Below, in pieces: positions 7,032-15,501 of a DNA stretch of 38,158 bases. Within the stretch, counting starts at the first letter, position 1. The number at the start of each line of letters is the position of its first letter. The DNA is from Acidimicrobiales bacterium. Lineage in GTDB: Bacteria > Actinomycetota > Acidimicrobiia > Acidimicrobiales > Aldehydirespiratoraceae. The notes under the pieces were generated by a model. The model was not told where the DNA came from, did not search any database, and saw only the letters and a program-made list of their open reading frames with translations. The stretch covers positions 1 through 38,158 of the forward strand of contig JAJCXY010000065.1 of the NCBI GenBank assembly GCA_029263215.1, given 5' to 3'. The translations under genes and the position numbers were made by a program.

Positions 7032-9428
7032 ATGATCTCCATCGGCAAGGTAAGAGACGCCGACTACTACCTCGCCGAGATCGGCCAAGACGACGCAGCC
7101 GGCTACTACGTCGGCGACGAAACCCCCGGGCGGTGGCTAGGCACGCTCGCCGCCGATCTCGGACTCGCAGGTGCGGTTGACGCCGATGACTTCCGTGTCC
7201 TTCTCGTGGGCAAAATGCCCGGCAACGGCCAATCCCTCACTGAGCATCCGGTCAAGGTCAGGGCGCTCGACCTGACCCTCAGCGTCCCGAAATCAGTTTC
7301 GGTGGTGTGGGCGCTCGGCGATCGCCGGACTCGGCTCGACGTAGAGCGCGCCCTCGACGTGGCCGAGGCCGCGGTCGTCGACTTCATTGAGCAGGAGGGC
7401 ACCAAGATTCGACGGGGCCACGCGGGCGCGATCCTTGAACGCGGGAGCGGGCTGGTGGTCGCCGCCTTCGATCACCGAACCAGTCGCAGCGGCGACCCCA
7501 ACCTGCACAGGCACCTGGTCGTCGCCAACGCCAGCCGTGGTCCCGATGGAAGGATCACTGCACTTGACACTCGCCAGCTCTACCGGATCCGCTACACCGC
7601 CGAGGCCGTATTCCAAGCGGTGCTGCGCAACGAACTCGCCCAGTCGGTTGGCCCGCAGTTCACGTCGATCGATCGTCATGGCGTGGGTGAACTCGTCGGC
7701 GTGTCGCGCAAGGTGATCCGCCATTTCAGCCAGCGCCGTCGAGATATCGAGGCCGAGATGATCTGGCGCGGCGCCACCACCGGCCACGGCGCCCGAATCG
7801 CAGCGTTGGCGACCCGAGAAGCCAAGGGCAACGAGCCCTCGCCCGAGTTGCTGGAACATCGCTGGAGGCAGCGCGCCGAGGACCTCGGCTTCGACTTCGA
7901 GCGCATTCCCCGTGAACCTCGAGTCCCCGGCCTTGACGTCAGCGACGAACAGCTCGCGACTGCGGTCACCGAGCACGAGTCGACGTTCGGTCGCTGGGAC
8001 GCGATCCGCTCTGTTTGTCGCAGCGCCCCGGATGGCGTGCCGCTCGGAACGCTTCTGAGCCGCACGAGTGAGTATCTGGCATCGACCCATGCCATCTCGC
8101 TTGCACCCGACACGTTCACCACCCCCGAGATCCTCGCCCTCGAACAGAGCGCCGTGAAGATCGCTGAGGCCGGCCGCGGTATCGGCTCTGGAGTCGCGCC
8201 GGCTGCCCCGGTCGGCGACGCAGTGGCGGCCCGGCCGCGGCTCGCGCCGGAGCAGCGGCGACTCGTCGAACGGATCGCCTCCTCCGGCGACGCGATCTCC
8301 GTTGTCATCGGACAAGCCGGCGCGGGCAAGACCACCGCACTCGATGCCCTCCGAGACGCCTACCAACGAGGTGGCCACCGAGTGATCGGCGCGACCCTCT
8401 CAGCTCGAGCGGCCGCCGAACTCCGATCCGGGGCCGGCATCGAGAGCCAGACCATCCACCGTCTGCTCACGCTGCTCGACTCCGGGCGACCGCTCCTCAA
8501 GGACCACACGGTGCTCGTCATCGACGAAGCAGCCATGGTCGGTACCCGCCAACTCGCCCGGATCATCGACCACGCCAACCAGGCCAGATCAAAGTTGGTC
8601 CTCGTCGGTGACAACCACCAGCTCCCAGAGATCGGCGCCGGTGGCACATTCTCTGCTATCGCTCGACGAGTCGAGCCGGTCCGGCTGACCGAGAATCGCC
8701 GCCAGCATGACCCGGTGCAGCGTCGTGCGCTCTCGGCCCTGCGACGGGTCGATGTCGACCAGGCCCTCGTCGATCTCGAACGCTCCGGCAACCTCACCAC
8801 CGCAGCTGATGCCGACACGCTCCGTACAGCGCTTGTCGCCGACTGGCTTGCCGCGGTCGATGGGGGCCACCACGCCATCATGCTCGCCGCTACGCGCAGC
8901 GACGTGGCCGACCTCAACCGGCGCGCCGTCGAACTCTTCGCACTCGCCGACCGCAGCGGTCCGATCGTGTGGCGCAGTGAGCTGGTGGCCTTCGCCGGGG
9001 GACAGCGGATCGTCGCCCACCGCAACCGGCACGACCTCGGACTACTCAACGGCGATCAAGGCATCGTCAACGGTTCCACCCCCGAGGGTATGAGCATCGA
9101 ACTCGATCGGGGAGGTCGCGTCGAAGTGCCATCCGCCTACGTCGAATCCGGCCACCTCACCCACGGATACGCCCTCACCGTGCACAAAGCCCAAGGCATG
9201 ACCTGCGACCACGTCTACTTCCTCGGCGACGACGGGCTCTACGCCGAACTCGCCTACACCGGCCTGTCCAGAGGCCGACACGTCAACCACCTGTACGCCG
9301 TGGCCAGCAGAGCCGAGTACGGGGTCGCCCGCTACGACGCGTTCTCAGACATCCGAAGATCCTTGGCAGTCTCGAGATCCAAAACGGCCGCCATCGATCA
9401 CGGCATCGACGGGCCCGACTTCACGTGA
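7032..9428 (+). CDS. MOBF (TrwC/TraA-type) relaxase-helicase
   Basis: The 798-residue protein has a relaxase domain with two N-terminal tyrosine pairs (12-13 and 25-26) and the three-histidine metal site (FDHRTSRSGDPNLHRHLVV, His148, His159, His161). A RecD-like helicase follows: GQAGAGKTT (427-435), VIDEAAM (Asp498-Glu499), VGDNHQLP, LTENRRQ and HGYALTVHKAQGMT. It should nick one strand at oriT, stay bound to the 5' end and unwind the strand for transfer. ATG 7032 fits the usual position of the catalytic tyrosines; an ATG at 6993 is possible. It is compact for the family. No coupling protein or type IV secretion gene is nearby, so transfer would need a helper system. Confidence 0.9.
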   Translation: MISIGKVRDADYYLAEIGQDDAAGYYVGDETPGRWLGTLAADLGLAGAVDADDFRVLLVGKMPGNGQSLTEHPVKVRALDLTLSVPKSVSVVWALGDRRTRLDVERALDVAEAAVVDFIEQEGTKIRRGHAGAILERGSGLVVAAFDHRTSRSGDPNLHRHLVVANASRGPDGRITALDTRQLYRIRYTAEAVFQAVLRNELAQSVGPQFTSIDRHGVGELVGVSRKVIRHFSQRRRDIEAEMIWRGATTGHGARIAALATREAKGNEPSPELLEHRWRQRAEDLGFDFERIPREPRVPGLDVSDEQLATAVTEHESTFGRWDAIRSVCRSAPDGVPLGTLLSRTSEYLASTHAISLAPDTFTTPEILALEQSAVKIAEAGRGIGSGVAPAAPVGDAVAARPRLAPEQRRLVERIASSGDAISVVIGQAGAGKTTALDALRDAYQRGGHRVIGATLSARAAAELRSGAGIESQTIHRLLTLLDSGRPLLKDHTVLVIDEAAMVGTRQLARIIDHANQARSKLVLVGDNHQLPEIGAGGTFSAIARRVEPVRLTENRRQHDPVQRRALSALRRVDVDQALVDLERSGNLTTAADADTLRTALVADWLAAVDGGHHAIMLAATRSDVADLNRRAVELFALADRSGPIVWRSELVAFAGGQRIVAHRNRHDLGLLNGDQGIVNGSTPEGMSIELDRGGRVEVPSAYVESGHLTHGYALTVHKAQGMTCDHVYFLGDDGLYAELAYTGLSRGRHVNHLYAVASRAEYGVARYDAFSDIRRSLAVSRSKTAAIDHGIDGPDFT

Positions 9429-9557
9429 CCGTCACCGGAGGTAACCTGCAATCTCGTCGACGGCCCTTCAGCCAACGAACGCTTGACCACGCGGCGGCGC
9501 TATCTATCGCCACTGATCACAGCTTGGAACCGGCTCACGGTCCCTCCAACCCACCCA

Positions 9558-9578
9558 GCCGATGGCTTCGCCATCGGC
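9558..9578 (+). promoter_or_regulatory. Hairpin immediately upstream of integrase ribosome site
   Basis: A perfect 9-bp stem, GCCGATGGC and GCCATCGGC, with loop TTC ends 3 bases before the AGGAGG ribosome site (9582-9587) of the integrase gene. It has no T-run, so it is a poor intrinsic terminator. It could insulate the integrase start from relaxase transcription or bind a regulator. Function is unproven. Confidence 0.4.
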
Positions 9579-9595
9579 ATCAGGAGGAGTGACCG

Positions 9596-10786
9596 GTGCC
9601 CCGACGCCAACCCGGAATCACCAAGTACACGACCTCGGACGGCCGCACCCTCTGGCAGTACGTGGTCGACCTCGGCGACGACCCCGAAACCGGCAGACGA
9701 CGTCAACGCCGCAAACGGGGCTACAACACTCAGACCGCGGCCAGCGGCGCGCTCGACGACGCCCGGCGAGCGATCGACGTCGGCGGGCACGTCTTCGACG
9801 TCGAACACATGACCTTCCTCGAATATCTCGAGCTCTGGCTCGACGGGCTCCCCAACACCAACAAGACGCCTCGCACCATCGCCGACTACCGCAACGAGAT
9901 CCGTCGCTACGTCCGGCCTCACGTGGCAGATACCAAGCTCGCCAACCTCACACCGCTCCACCTCGAACACCTCTACCGAACCCTCGTCAAGAAGGGCGGA
10001 CAGAATGGCAATCCGCTGTCACCCAAGACCATCCGCCGGGTCCACCAGGTGATCCAGAAGGCGCTCACCGACGCCGAGCGCAAAGGCATCATCCAACGGA
10101 ACGTCGCCCGCCTTGCCGACAAGCCCAGCACCGCCCAGCTCGAAACGAACCGAATCTCCTGGACGCCCGACGAGCTCCGCACCCTGCTCACTGCCGCCGA
10201 AGGCCACGAGCTGTTCCCGCTCATCCGGCTCACCGCCCTCACCGGCATGAGAAGGGGAGAGGTGTGCGGCCTTATGTGGGAAGACGTCGATCTCCAACGC
10301 ATGCAGCTACGAGTTCGGCGAACGCTCGGTGTCATCGACGGTAATCCCGTCGTCGGCACACCGAAGTCGCGCCGCTCACGGCGGACCGTCGATCTCGATG
10401 ACGAGACCGTCGACATCCTTCGGCTTCACCGGGAGCAACAGGCCGAGGCTGCCGAGTTCGTGGGGGAGGGGTGGCACCAAAGCGGCTACGTGTTCACGAC
10501 CGTCATCGGAACCCCCACCCACCCCGACAACGTGGGCAAGCGCTTCACCGACCTCGTCCGAGCCACCGACGTCCCGTACCTCACGCTGCACGGGCTACGA
10601 CACACCCACGCCACGCACCTGCTGTCGATGGGGCAGAACCCCAGGATGGTCAGCGAACGCCTCGGCCACGCCGACGTCGCGTTCACCCTGCAGGTCTACG
10701 GCCACGTGCTCCCCGGCCACCAACGCGAGGCGGCTGAGGCAGCAGCAACCTTGGTCGATTACGGATCTAGTGTGACCACCGTGTGA
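9596..10786 (+). CDS. int: Tyrosine-type site-specific integrase
   Basis: The 396-residue protein has an N-terminal arm-binding part (GITKYTTSDGRTLWQYVVDL, DPETGRRRQR), a SAM-like core-binding domain (about 74-165) and a C-terminal catalytic domain. The catalytic residues are present: Arg219 (TALTGMRRGEV), His332 and Arg335 (LHGLRHTHAT), His358 (RLGHAD) and the nucleophile Tyr368 (LQVYGH). The GTG start has a strong AGGAGG 8 bases upstream. The gene ends 76 bp from the 3' end of tRNA-Lys (10863), the standard arrangement for integration into a tRNA. It should insert and, with the excisionase-like protein, remove the element that carries abiE and the relaxase. Confidence 0.93.
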   Translation: MPRRQPGITKYTTSDGRTLWQYVVDLGDDPETGRRRQRRKRGYNTQTAASGALDDARRAIDVGGHVFDVEHMTFLEYLELWLDGLPNTNKTPRTIADYRNEIRRYVRPHVADTKLANLTPLHLEHLYRTLVKKGGQNGNPLSPKTIRRVHQVIQKALTDAERKGIIQRNVARLADKPSTAQLETNRISWTPDELRTLLTAAEGHELFPLIRLTALTGMRRGEVCGLMWEDVDLQRMQLRVRRTLGVIDGNPVVGTPKSRRSRRTVDLDDETVDILRLHREQQAEAAEFVGEGWHQSGYVFTTVIGTPTHPDNVGKRFTDLVRATDVPYLTLHGLRHTHATHLLSMGQNPRMVSERLGHADVAFTLQVYGHVLPGHQREAAEAAATLVDYGSSVTTV

Positions 10787-10790
10787 CCAC
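10771..10790. repeat. Tandem 9-bp repeat at integrase 3' end
   Basis: TGTGACCAC occurs at 10771-10779 and 10782-10790, overlapping the last codons and stop of the integrase. Direct repeats between an integrase and its tRNA target are often arm-type binding sites. Part of the repeat is coding (VTTV), so chance is possible. Confidence 0.35.
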
Positions 10791-10814
10791 GGGCGTAAAA
10801 CACACCAGAACGCC

Positions 10815-10858
10815 GAAACCCCAGGCCTGCCAGAAAACTGGGCTTGACCTGGGGTTTC
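10815..10858. terminator. Bidirectional terminator between integrase and tRNA-Lys
   Basis: An 11-bp perfect inverted repeat, GAAACCCCAGG (10815-10825) and CCTGGGGTTTC (10848-10858), encloses a smaller CCAG-AAAA-CTGG hairpin (10830-10841). It stands between two convergent genes, so it can end both integrase and tRNA-Lys transcripts. It may also contribute to the attachment site. Confidence 0.65.
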
Positions 10859-10862
10859 TAGT

Positions 10863-10938
10863 TGGTACACCCCCTGGGACTCGAACCCAGAACCTGCGGA
10901 TTAAGAGTCCGATGCTCTACCAATTGAGCTAGAGGTGC
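10863..10938 (-). tRNA. tRNA-Lys (anticodon CTT), probable integration target
   Basis: The minus strand folds as a complete cloverleaf. The 7-bp acceptor is GCACCTC/GGGGTGT with G-U pairs at 1-72 and 6-67. The anticodon loop is CTCTTAA with CTT at 34-36, and the T-arm is CTGGG-TTCGAGT-CCCAG. Discriminator A and an encoded CCA follow (10863-10865). Its 3' end faces the integrase 76 bp away, marking it as the likely attachment site. The wobble pairs in the acceptor may be natural or may reflect replacement of the 3' part on integration. Confidence 0.93.
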
Positions 10939-10964
10939 TTGAATTTCTAACTATAACTTCTACG

Positions 10965-11039
10965 GGTGAACGAGGGGATTCGAACCCCCGGCCTCCTGGA
11001 CCACAACCAGGCGCTCTAACCAACTGAGCTACGCCCACC
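10965..11039 (-). tRNA. tRNA-His (anticodon GTG)
   Basis: The minus-strand cloverleaf has anticodon loop TTGTGGT with GTG. The acceptor stem is GTGGGCG/CGTTCAC, and the extra G at position -1 (11039) pairs with C73, the identity mark of tRNA-His. No CCA is encoded. It lies 26 bp upstream of tRNA-Lys on the same strand, and the two are probably co-transcribed. Confidence 0.93.
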
Positions 11040-11103
11040 ATGCCGGCGAACCAGCGGGACCCGAAGTGTACCGGCTGGGTCCGCTGCGGCGTACCCTGTT
11101 TTT

Positions 11104-11180
11104 GCCTCCGTAGCTCAACTGGATAGAGCACCGGGTTTCTACCCCGGCGGTTGCAGGTTCGAGTCCTGTCGGGGGTACCA
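11104..11180 (+). tRNA. tRNA-Arg (anticodon TCT)
   Basis: Cloverleaf with acceptor GCCTCCG/CGGGGGT, anticodon stem CCGGG/CCCGG, loop TTTCTAC giving TCT, T-arm with GTTCGAGTC, discriminator A and encoded CCA (11178-11180). It is divergent from tRNA-His across a 64-bp promoter region and ends 28 bp before the hydrolase gene. Confidence 0.92.
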
Positions 11181-11208
11181 GGTCACAGCCCAGAGAAGAG
11201 AGAGCCTC

Positions 11209-12384
11209 ATGAGGATCGCTTCGAAAATGGTCGGCTACACCCGCGACTGGGTTGTGGGGCATCGCGAGCCCGACCTGCCGAGCCTCAAACTCTCACCGAC
11301 GGTTGCTGCGAAGTGGGCGTTCGACGAGTGGGCCCTGCAGACCGAGATCCTGCGTAGCCGGGTTCGGATCCCCAACATGGACTTCCGCCGCCGTCTCAGA
11401 AACGAGCTCGGCGATGCCGTCGACATGTACAACGAGCAGGGTTGGGTCGACGATCCGAGGTCGTACCACCGCACGCCGCCTCTTCTCGAGGACCCGGAGC
11501 TGAAGCCCCACGAGGCGTGGGGGATGCCGTTCGAGCACCTCACCTTCGACAGTGGGTATGAGCCTCACGACGACGAACCGGGCCGCGAGCGCTGGCTGGG
11601 ATACGAAGCCAACGCCACCGGCCATGCATGGGTGCTGCGCCACGAGGGTGAGCCTCGACCGTGGCTGATCTGCATCAACGGCTACCGCACCGGTTCTCCC
11701 GCCGTCGACCTCTGGGCTTTCGAGGCCAAGCGACTCCATCACAAGTACGGCCTCAACCTCGCCTTCCCTGTCCAGCCCCTCCACGGCCCTCGGTCGATCG
11801 GAATGTCCGGCGACCGCGTGCTCTTCGGCGGAGCGATGAACCTGATCTACACCGCGGCCCATGGTTTGTGGGACATCCGCCGGCTCAAGTCGTGGATCCA
11901 GAACGACCAGAAGGCAACCTCGGTAGGCGCCCTCGGTCTTTCTCTCGGTGGCTACTTCACCGCCCTCACCGCCTGCTTCGAAGACGACCTCGCTTGTGCG
12001 ATCGCGGGCATCCCCGAGCCCGACCTCGTGCGGGGGATGCGTCGCAACGTCGAGCCCTTCCTGCCGCCCTGGTATGAGCAGTGGGGGCTCAGCTGGCGTT
12101 CTCTCGAACGGGCCAACCGGGTGGTGTCGCCGCTGGCGATGGACCCGGTGATCGACGTCGACAAGCGCTTCATCTTCGCGGGTCTCGCCGATCGATGGGT
12201 GCGCCCCGGCAACGTCAAGACCCTGTGGGAGCACTGGGATGAGCCTGAGATCCTGTGGTACCAGGGCGCTCACCTTTCGTTCGCCTTCGAGTCGAGCGTT
12301 CGTCGCTTCATCGGCGATGCCCTCCGCTCAACGGTGCTCGCCGATTTCAAACCTCACCTTGAGACAGAAGGGCAGCCGACATGA
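11209..12384 (+). CDS. Alpha/beta-hydrolase family protein
   Basis: The 391-residue protein carries the nucleophile elbow GLSLGG, an acid segment AGLADRWVRP and a late histidine in YQGAHLSF, the catalytic triad order of alpha/beta hydrolases. The first 130 residues are a charged extension before the fold begins at PWLICINGY. There is no signal peptide. A purine-rich AGAGAAGAGAGAG precedes the ATG. Its stop overlaps the start of the WS/DGAT gene by 4 bp (ATGA), so the two act together, probably in acyl-ester or neutral lipid turnover. The substrate is not deducible. Confidence 0.85.
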   Translation: MRIASKMVGYTRDWVVGHREPDLPSLKLSPTVAAKWAFDEWALQTEILRSRVRIPNMDFRRRLRNELGDAVDMYNEQGWVDDPRSYHRTPPLLEDPELKPHEAWGMPFEHLTFDSGYEPHDDEPGRERWLGYEANATGHAWVLRHEGEPRPWLICINGYRTGSPAVDLWAFEAKRLHHKYGLNLAFPVQPLHGPRSIGMSGDRVLFGGAMNLIYTAAHGLWDIRRLKSWIQNDQKATSVGALGLSLGGYFTALTACFEDDLACAIAGIPEPDLVRGMRRNVEPFLPPWYEQWGLSWRSLERANRVVSPLAMDPVIDVDKRFIFAGLADRWVRPGNVKTLWEHWDEPEILWYQGAHLSFAFESSVRRFIGDALRSTVLADFKPHLETEGQPT

Positions 12385-13853
12385 AACAGCTCACCGGACT
12401 CGACGCCGCCTTCCTGTCGATCGAGACACCGAGCTCATTCGGGCACGTGAGCAGCGTGGTCGTCTACCAGCGTCCCGACGACCCCGAGTTCAGCCCCTAC
12501 GAGGCCTTCCACAACCAGCTCGAGAAGCGGCTTCATCTCCTCGAACCGCTCCGCCGCAAGCTGGTAGAGGTCCCGTTTGGGCTGGATCATCCCTACTGGA
12601 TCAACGACCCCCATTTCGACCTCGATTTCCACGTTCGCCATATGGCTCTGCCCGCCCCCGGCACGATGGAGCAGCTGTCCACCCAGGTGGCGCGCATCAT
12701 CGGCCGTCCCTGCGATCGCAGTCGGCCCCTATGGGAGGTGTACGTGATCGAGGGGCTCGAGAACGACGAGTTCGCGATCCTCACGAAGGTGCATCACGCC
12801 ACCATCGACGGTGCATCGGGCGTCGAGATGTTGATGATGATGCTCGACAGCGATCCCGACGGCGACGAGATCGCCGGCGACGAAGACAACTGGGAACCCG
12901 AGGCCGAGCCTCACAATCTGGAGCTCATCGGCCGAACGGTGCTCAACATGGCGCGCACACCGGGCCGCGCCGCGCGTGTACAGATGCGGATGCTGCGCCG
13001 CTTCGCCGATGCCAGCCGGAGCAAGGGAGTGGCCAACACAGTCGACCAGGTGCGGCGCCAGCTTCCCTCGAAGCTCGGTGGACTCACATCAGTCGAGCGC
13101 GACCAGCCTCGGACTCAGGTGCTCGCTCCGCCCACTCCGTTCAACCGTTCGATCGGTCCGAATCGCCGGCTGGCCATGGCGTCGGCTCCGCTGGCTGATG
13201 TCAAGGCGATCAAGTCGGCACTGGGCGCCACGGTCAACGACGTGGTGATGGCGGTCACCGCGGGCGCGTTGCGTCGCTACCTCCTGTCCCACAACGCCCT
13301 GCCCGACCAGCCGCTCAGAGCCATGGTGCCGGTGTCGATCCGCACCGGCGAGGAGGCCGACCGCTGGACCAATCGGGTCTCTGCGGTCTTCGTGGCCATA
13401 CCCACCCATCTCGAAGATCCGCTCGCTCGCGTGCAGGCCGTGCACGAATCGATGAACCGGGCCAAGAAGCAGTTCGACCTGGTCCCCGCCGACGCCCTGG
13501 TCGAGGTCGCCGAATTCGCCACTCCGGCGATCGTGAGTCAGGTGTCGCGCCTGGCGGGATCTCTCCACCTCGCCGACCGGGCTGCGGGATCTCCGGTGAA
13601 CGTCGTGATCTCCAACGTGCCGGGCCCCCGCCAGCCTCTCTACATGGGTGGCGCGAAAATGGTCCGCTTCTTTCCGGTGTCCACCATCACCGAGGGGGTC
13701 GGGCTCAACATCACCGTGCAGAGCTATCTCGACTCGCTCGACTTCGGCCTCGTAGCGTGTCGCGAGCTCGTGCCCGATCTCGACGATCTACTCGAGCACC
13801 ACCTCACCGAGATCAAGGTGCTGGCTGAGGCAGCGGGCCTGGGAACAGCTTGA
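12381..13853 (+). CDS. Wax ester synthase / diacylglycerol acyltransferase (WS/DGAT)
   Basis: The 490-residue protein begins MKQLTGLDAAFLSIETPSS, the standard start of this family, and has the active-site motif HHATIDG (138-144, HHxxxDG). The downstream block VNVVISNVPGP is also typical. These enzymes move an acyl group from acyl-CoA to diacylglycerol or a fatty alcohol to make storage lipid. The length matches the family. It is coupled by overlapping stop/start codons to the hydrolase upstream and the acyl-CoA ligase downstream, which supplies acyl-CoA. Triacylglycerol or wax storage is common in actinobacteria. Confidence 0.93.
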   Translation: MKQLTGLDAAFLSIETPSSFGHVSSVVVYQRPDDPEFSPYEAFHNQLEKRLHLLEPLRRKLVEVPFGLDHPYWINDPHFDLDFHVRHMALPAPGTMEQLSTQVARIIGRPCDRSRPLWEVYVIEGLENDEFAILTKVHHATIDGASGVEMLMMMLDSDPDGDEIAGDEDNWEPEAEPHNLELIGRTVLNMARTPGRAARVQMRMLRRFADASRSKGVANTVDQVRRQLPSKLGGLTSVERDQPRTQVLAPPTPFNRSIGPNRRLAMASAPLADVKAIKSALGATVNDVVMAVTAGALRRYLLSHNALPDQPLRAMVPVSIRTGEEADRWTNRVSAVFVAIPTHLEDPLARVQAVHESMNRAKKQFDLVPADALVEVAEFATPAIVSQVSRLAGSLHLADRAAGSPVNVVISNVPGPRQPLYMGGAKMVRFFPVSTITEGVGLNITVQSYLDSLDFGLVACRELVPDLDDLLEHHLTEIKVLAEAAGLGTA

Positions 13854-15430
13854 TCTTCGGCGTCGCCCGGCGTCTCGGGTTGCTCGACCCTGTCAGGGTC
13901 GCCGCAAGTGGGGCCGGCCTGCTCCGGTGGGGGCCATCGCTGGGCGCGGCCACCGCGGGCGCGGCCTTGCGCCATCCCGGTCGAACCGCGGTGATCGACC
14001 ATCGCGGTGAGCTGAACTACCTCCAACTCGACCGTCGATCGAGCGCCCTGGCGACAGGATTTGCCGGCCTCGGTCTCGAACCCGGCGACCACCTGGGAAT
14101 CCTCTGCCTCAACCATCGAGATTTCGTCGAGGCATCGGTGGCGGCAGCCAAGGCGTCGCTCGTGCCGGTGATGCTCAACACCGGCTTCGGTGCCGCTCAG
14201 CTCGCCGCGGTACTCGCTCGAGAATCCATCGCGGCCTTGGTCAGCGACGAGCGATTCGGGTCGGTCGTGGAGGCCGCCGGGTTCAAGGGACCCGTGGTGA
14301 CCGCCGACGGCACCGGGGAGCTCACGATGCACGACGTCCGACATCGACGCCGCTTCGCGGTACCGCGCCGGCCCCGGATGCTGGCGCCGGTGCTACTCAC
14401 GTCGGGCACGACCGGCGTGCCGAAGGGCGCGCGCCGCGAAACTGCGGTCGACATGGGCGCCGCGATCGGCATCCTCGACCGACTCCCGGTCCGCAGTGGC
14501 GATGTGTTCGTAATCGCCCCGCCTCTCTTTCATGCCTGGGGGCTGGCCCACCTGACCATGGCGATCTCGCTCGCCTCCACCGTCGTGCTCTCGCCCACCT
14601 TTGATCCGGCCGACACGGTCTCGATGGTGGTCGACAACGAGGCCACGGTTCTCGCAGTGGTGCCCACCATGATCCAGCGCCTCCTCGGCTCCGACGATCT
14701 CACCACCGATGGTCTCGCTGCTTTGCGGATCGTCGCGTCGAGCGGTTCCGCCCTTCCGGGCCCGGTGGCCGAGGAATGGATGAGTCGGGTAGGGCCCAAT
14801 CTCTACAACGTGTACGGGTCCACCGAAGTGGGGCAGGCGACGGTGGCCACTCCCGAGGATCTCGCTGTCGCCTCCGGCACCGCGGGCAGGGTGATCCCGG
14901 GCACCACGGTGAGAATTCTCGACGATCTCGGAGCGTCGGTCCCCGCCGGGGAGGATGGCCGGATCTTCGTCGGCAACTCCGCCCAATTCGATGAGTACAC
15001 CGGCGGCGGCACCAAGGAGATCATCGACGGGCTCATGGCCTCAGGCGATGTCGGCCACTTCGACGACGACGAGCGTCTCTTCGTCACCGGTCGATCCGAC
15101 GACATGATCGTGAGCGGAGGCGAGAACGTCTTCCCCCGCGAGGTCGAAGATCTGATGCTCACCATCGAAGGTGTCGCCGATGCGGCGGTGGTCGGCATGC
15201 ACGACGACCAGTTCGGTCAACGACTCGTGGCGTTCGTCGTGCTCGATGACCCCAACCTCGATGGGCCGACGATCTGTGGCGTGGTGAAGGACTCGCTGGC
15301 CCGCCACAAGGTGCCCCGCGAGGTGGTGTTCGTCTCCGAGCTTCCCCGAACGGAGACCGGCAAGGTGTTGCGCGATCGACTCATCTCACCGAGCGCCGAC
15401 GACTCGAGCGAACGAAAAACGTTGCCATGA
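13850..15430 (+). CDS. AMP-dependent acyl-CoA synthetase (fatty-acid CoA ligase)
   Basis: The 526-residue protein has the adenylate-forming signatures: LLTSGTTGVPKGARRE (182-197), YNVYGSTEVGQ, TGRSDDMIVSGGENVFPREVE and the C-terminal catalytic lysine motif PRTETGKVLRD. It activates a fatty acid to acyl-CoA through an acyl-adenylate. It starts at a TTG overlapping the WS/DGAT stop by 4 bp, a strong sign of coupling. It most likely feeds the acyltransferase. The chain length preferred cannot be told. Confidence 0.92.
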   Translation: MIFGVARRLGLLDPVRVAASGAGLLRWGPSLGAATAGAALRHPGRTAVIDHRGELNYLQLDRRSSALATGFAGLGLEPGDHLGILCLNHRDFVEASVAAAKASLVPVMLNTGFGAAQLAAVLARESIAALVSDERFGSVVEAAGFKGPVVTADGTGELTMHDVRHRRRFAVPRRPRMLAPVLLTSGTTGVPKGARRETAVDMGAAIGILDRLPVRSGDVFVIAPPLFHAWGLAHLTMAISLASTVVLSPTFDPADTVSMVVDNEATVLAVVPTMIQRLLGSDDLTTDGLAALRIVASSGSALPGPVAEEWMSRVGPNLYNVYGSTEVGQATVATPEDLAVASGTAGRVIPGTTVRILDDLGASVPAGEDGRIFVGNSAQFDEYTGGGTKEIIDGLMASGDVGHFDDDERLFVTGRSDDMIVSGGENVFPREVEDLMLTIEGVADAAVVGMHDDQFGQRLVAFVVLDDPNLDGPTICGVVKDSLARHKVPREVVFVSELPRTETGKVLRDRLISPSADDSSERKTLP

Positions 15431-15501
15431 CGACAGGCCAGGCTGGTTGACCACCCCGAGAAGCGCGATAATTGACCGGAACACGTTTGGGGGTACCCGG
15501 C

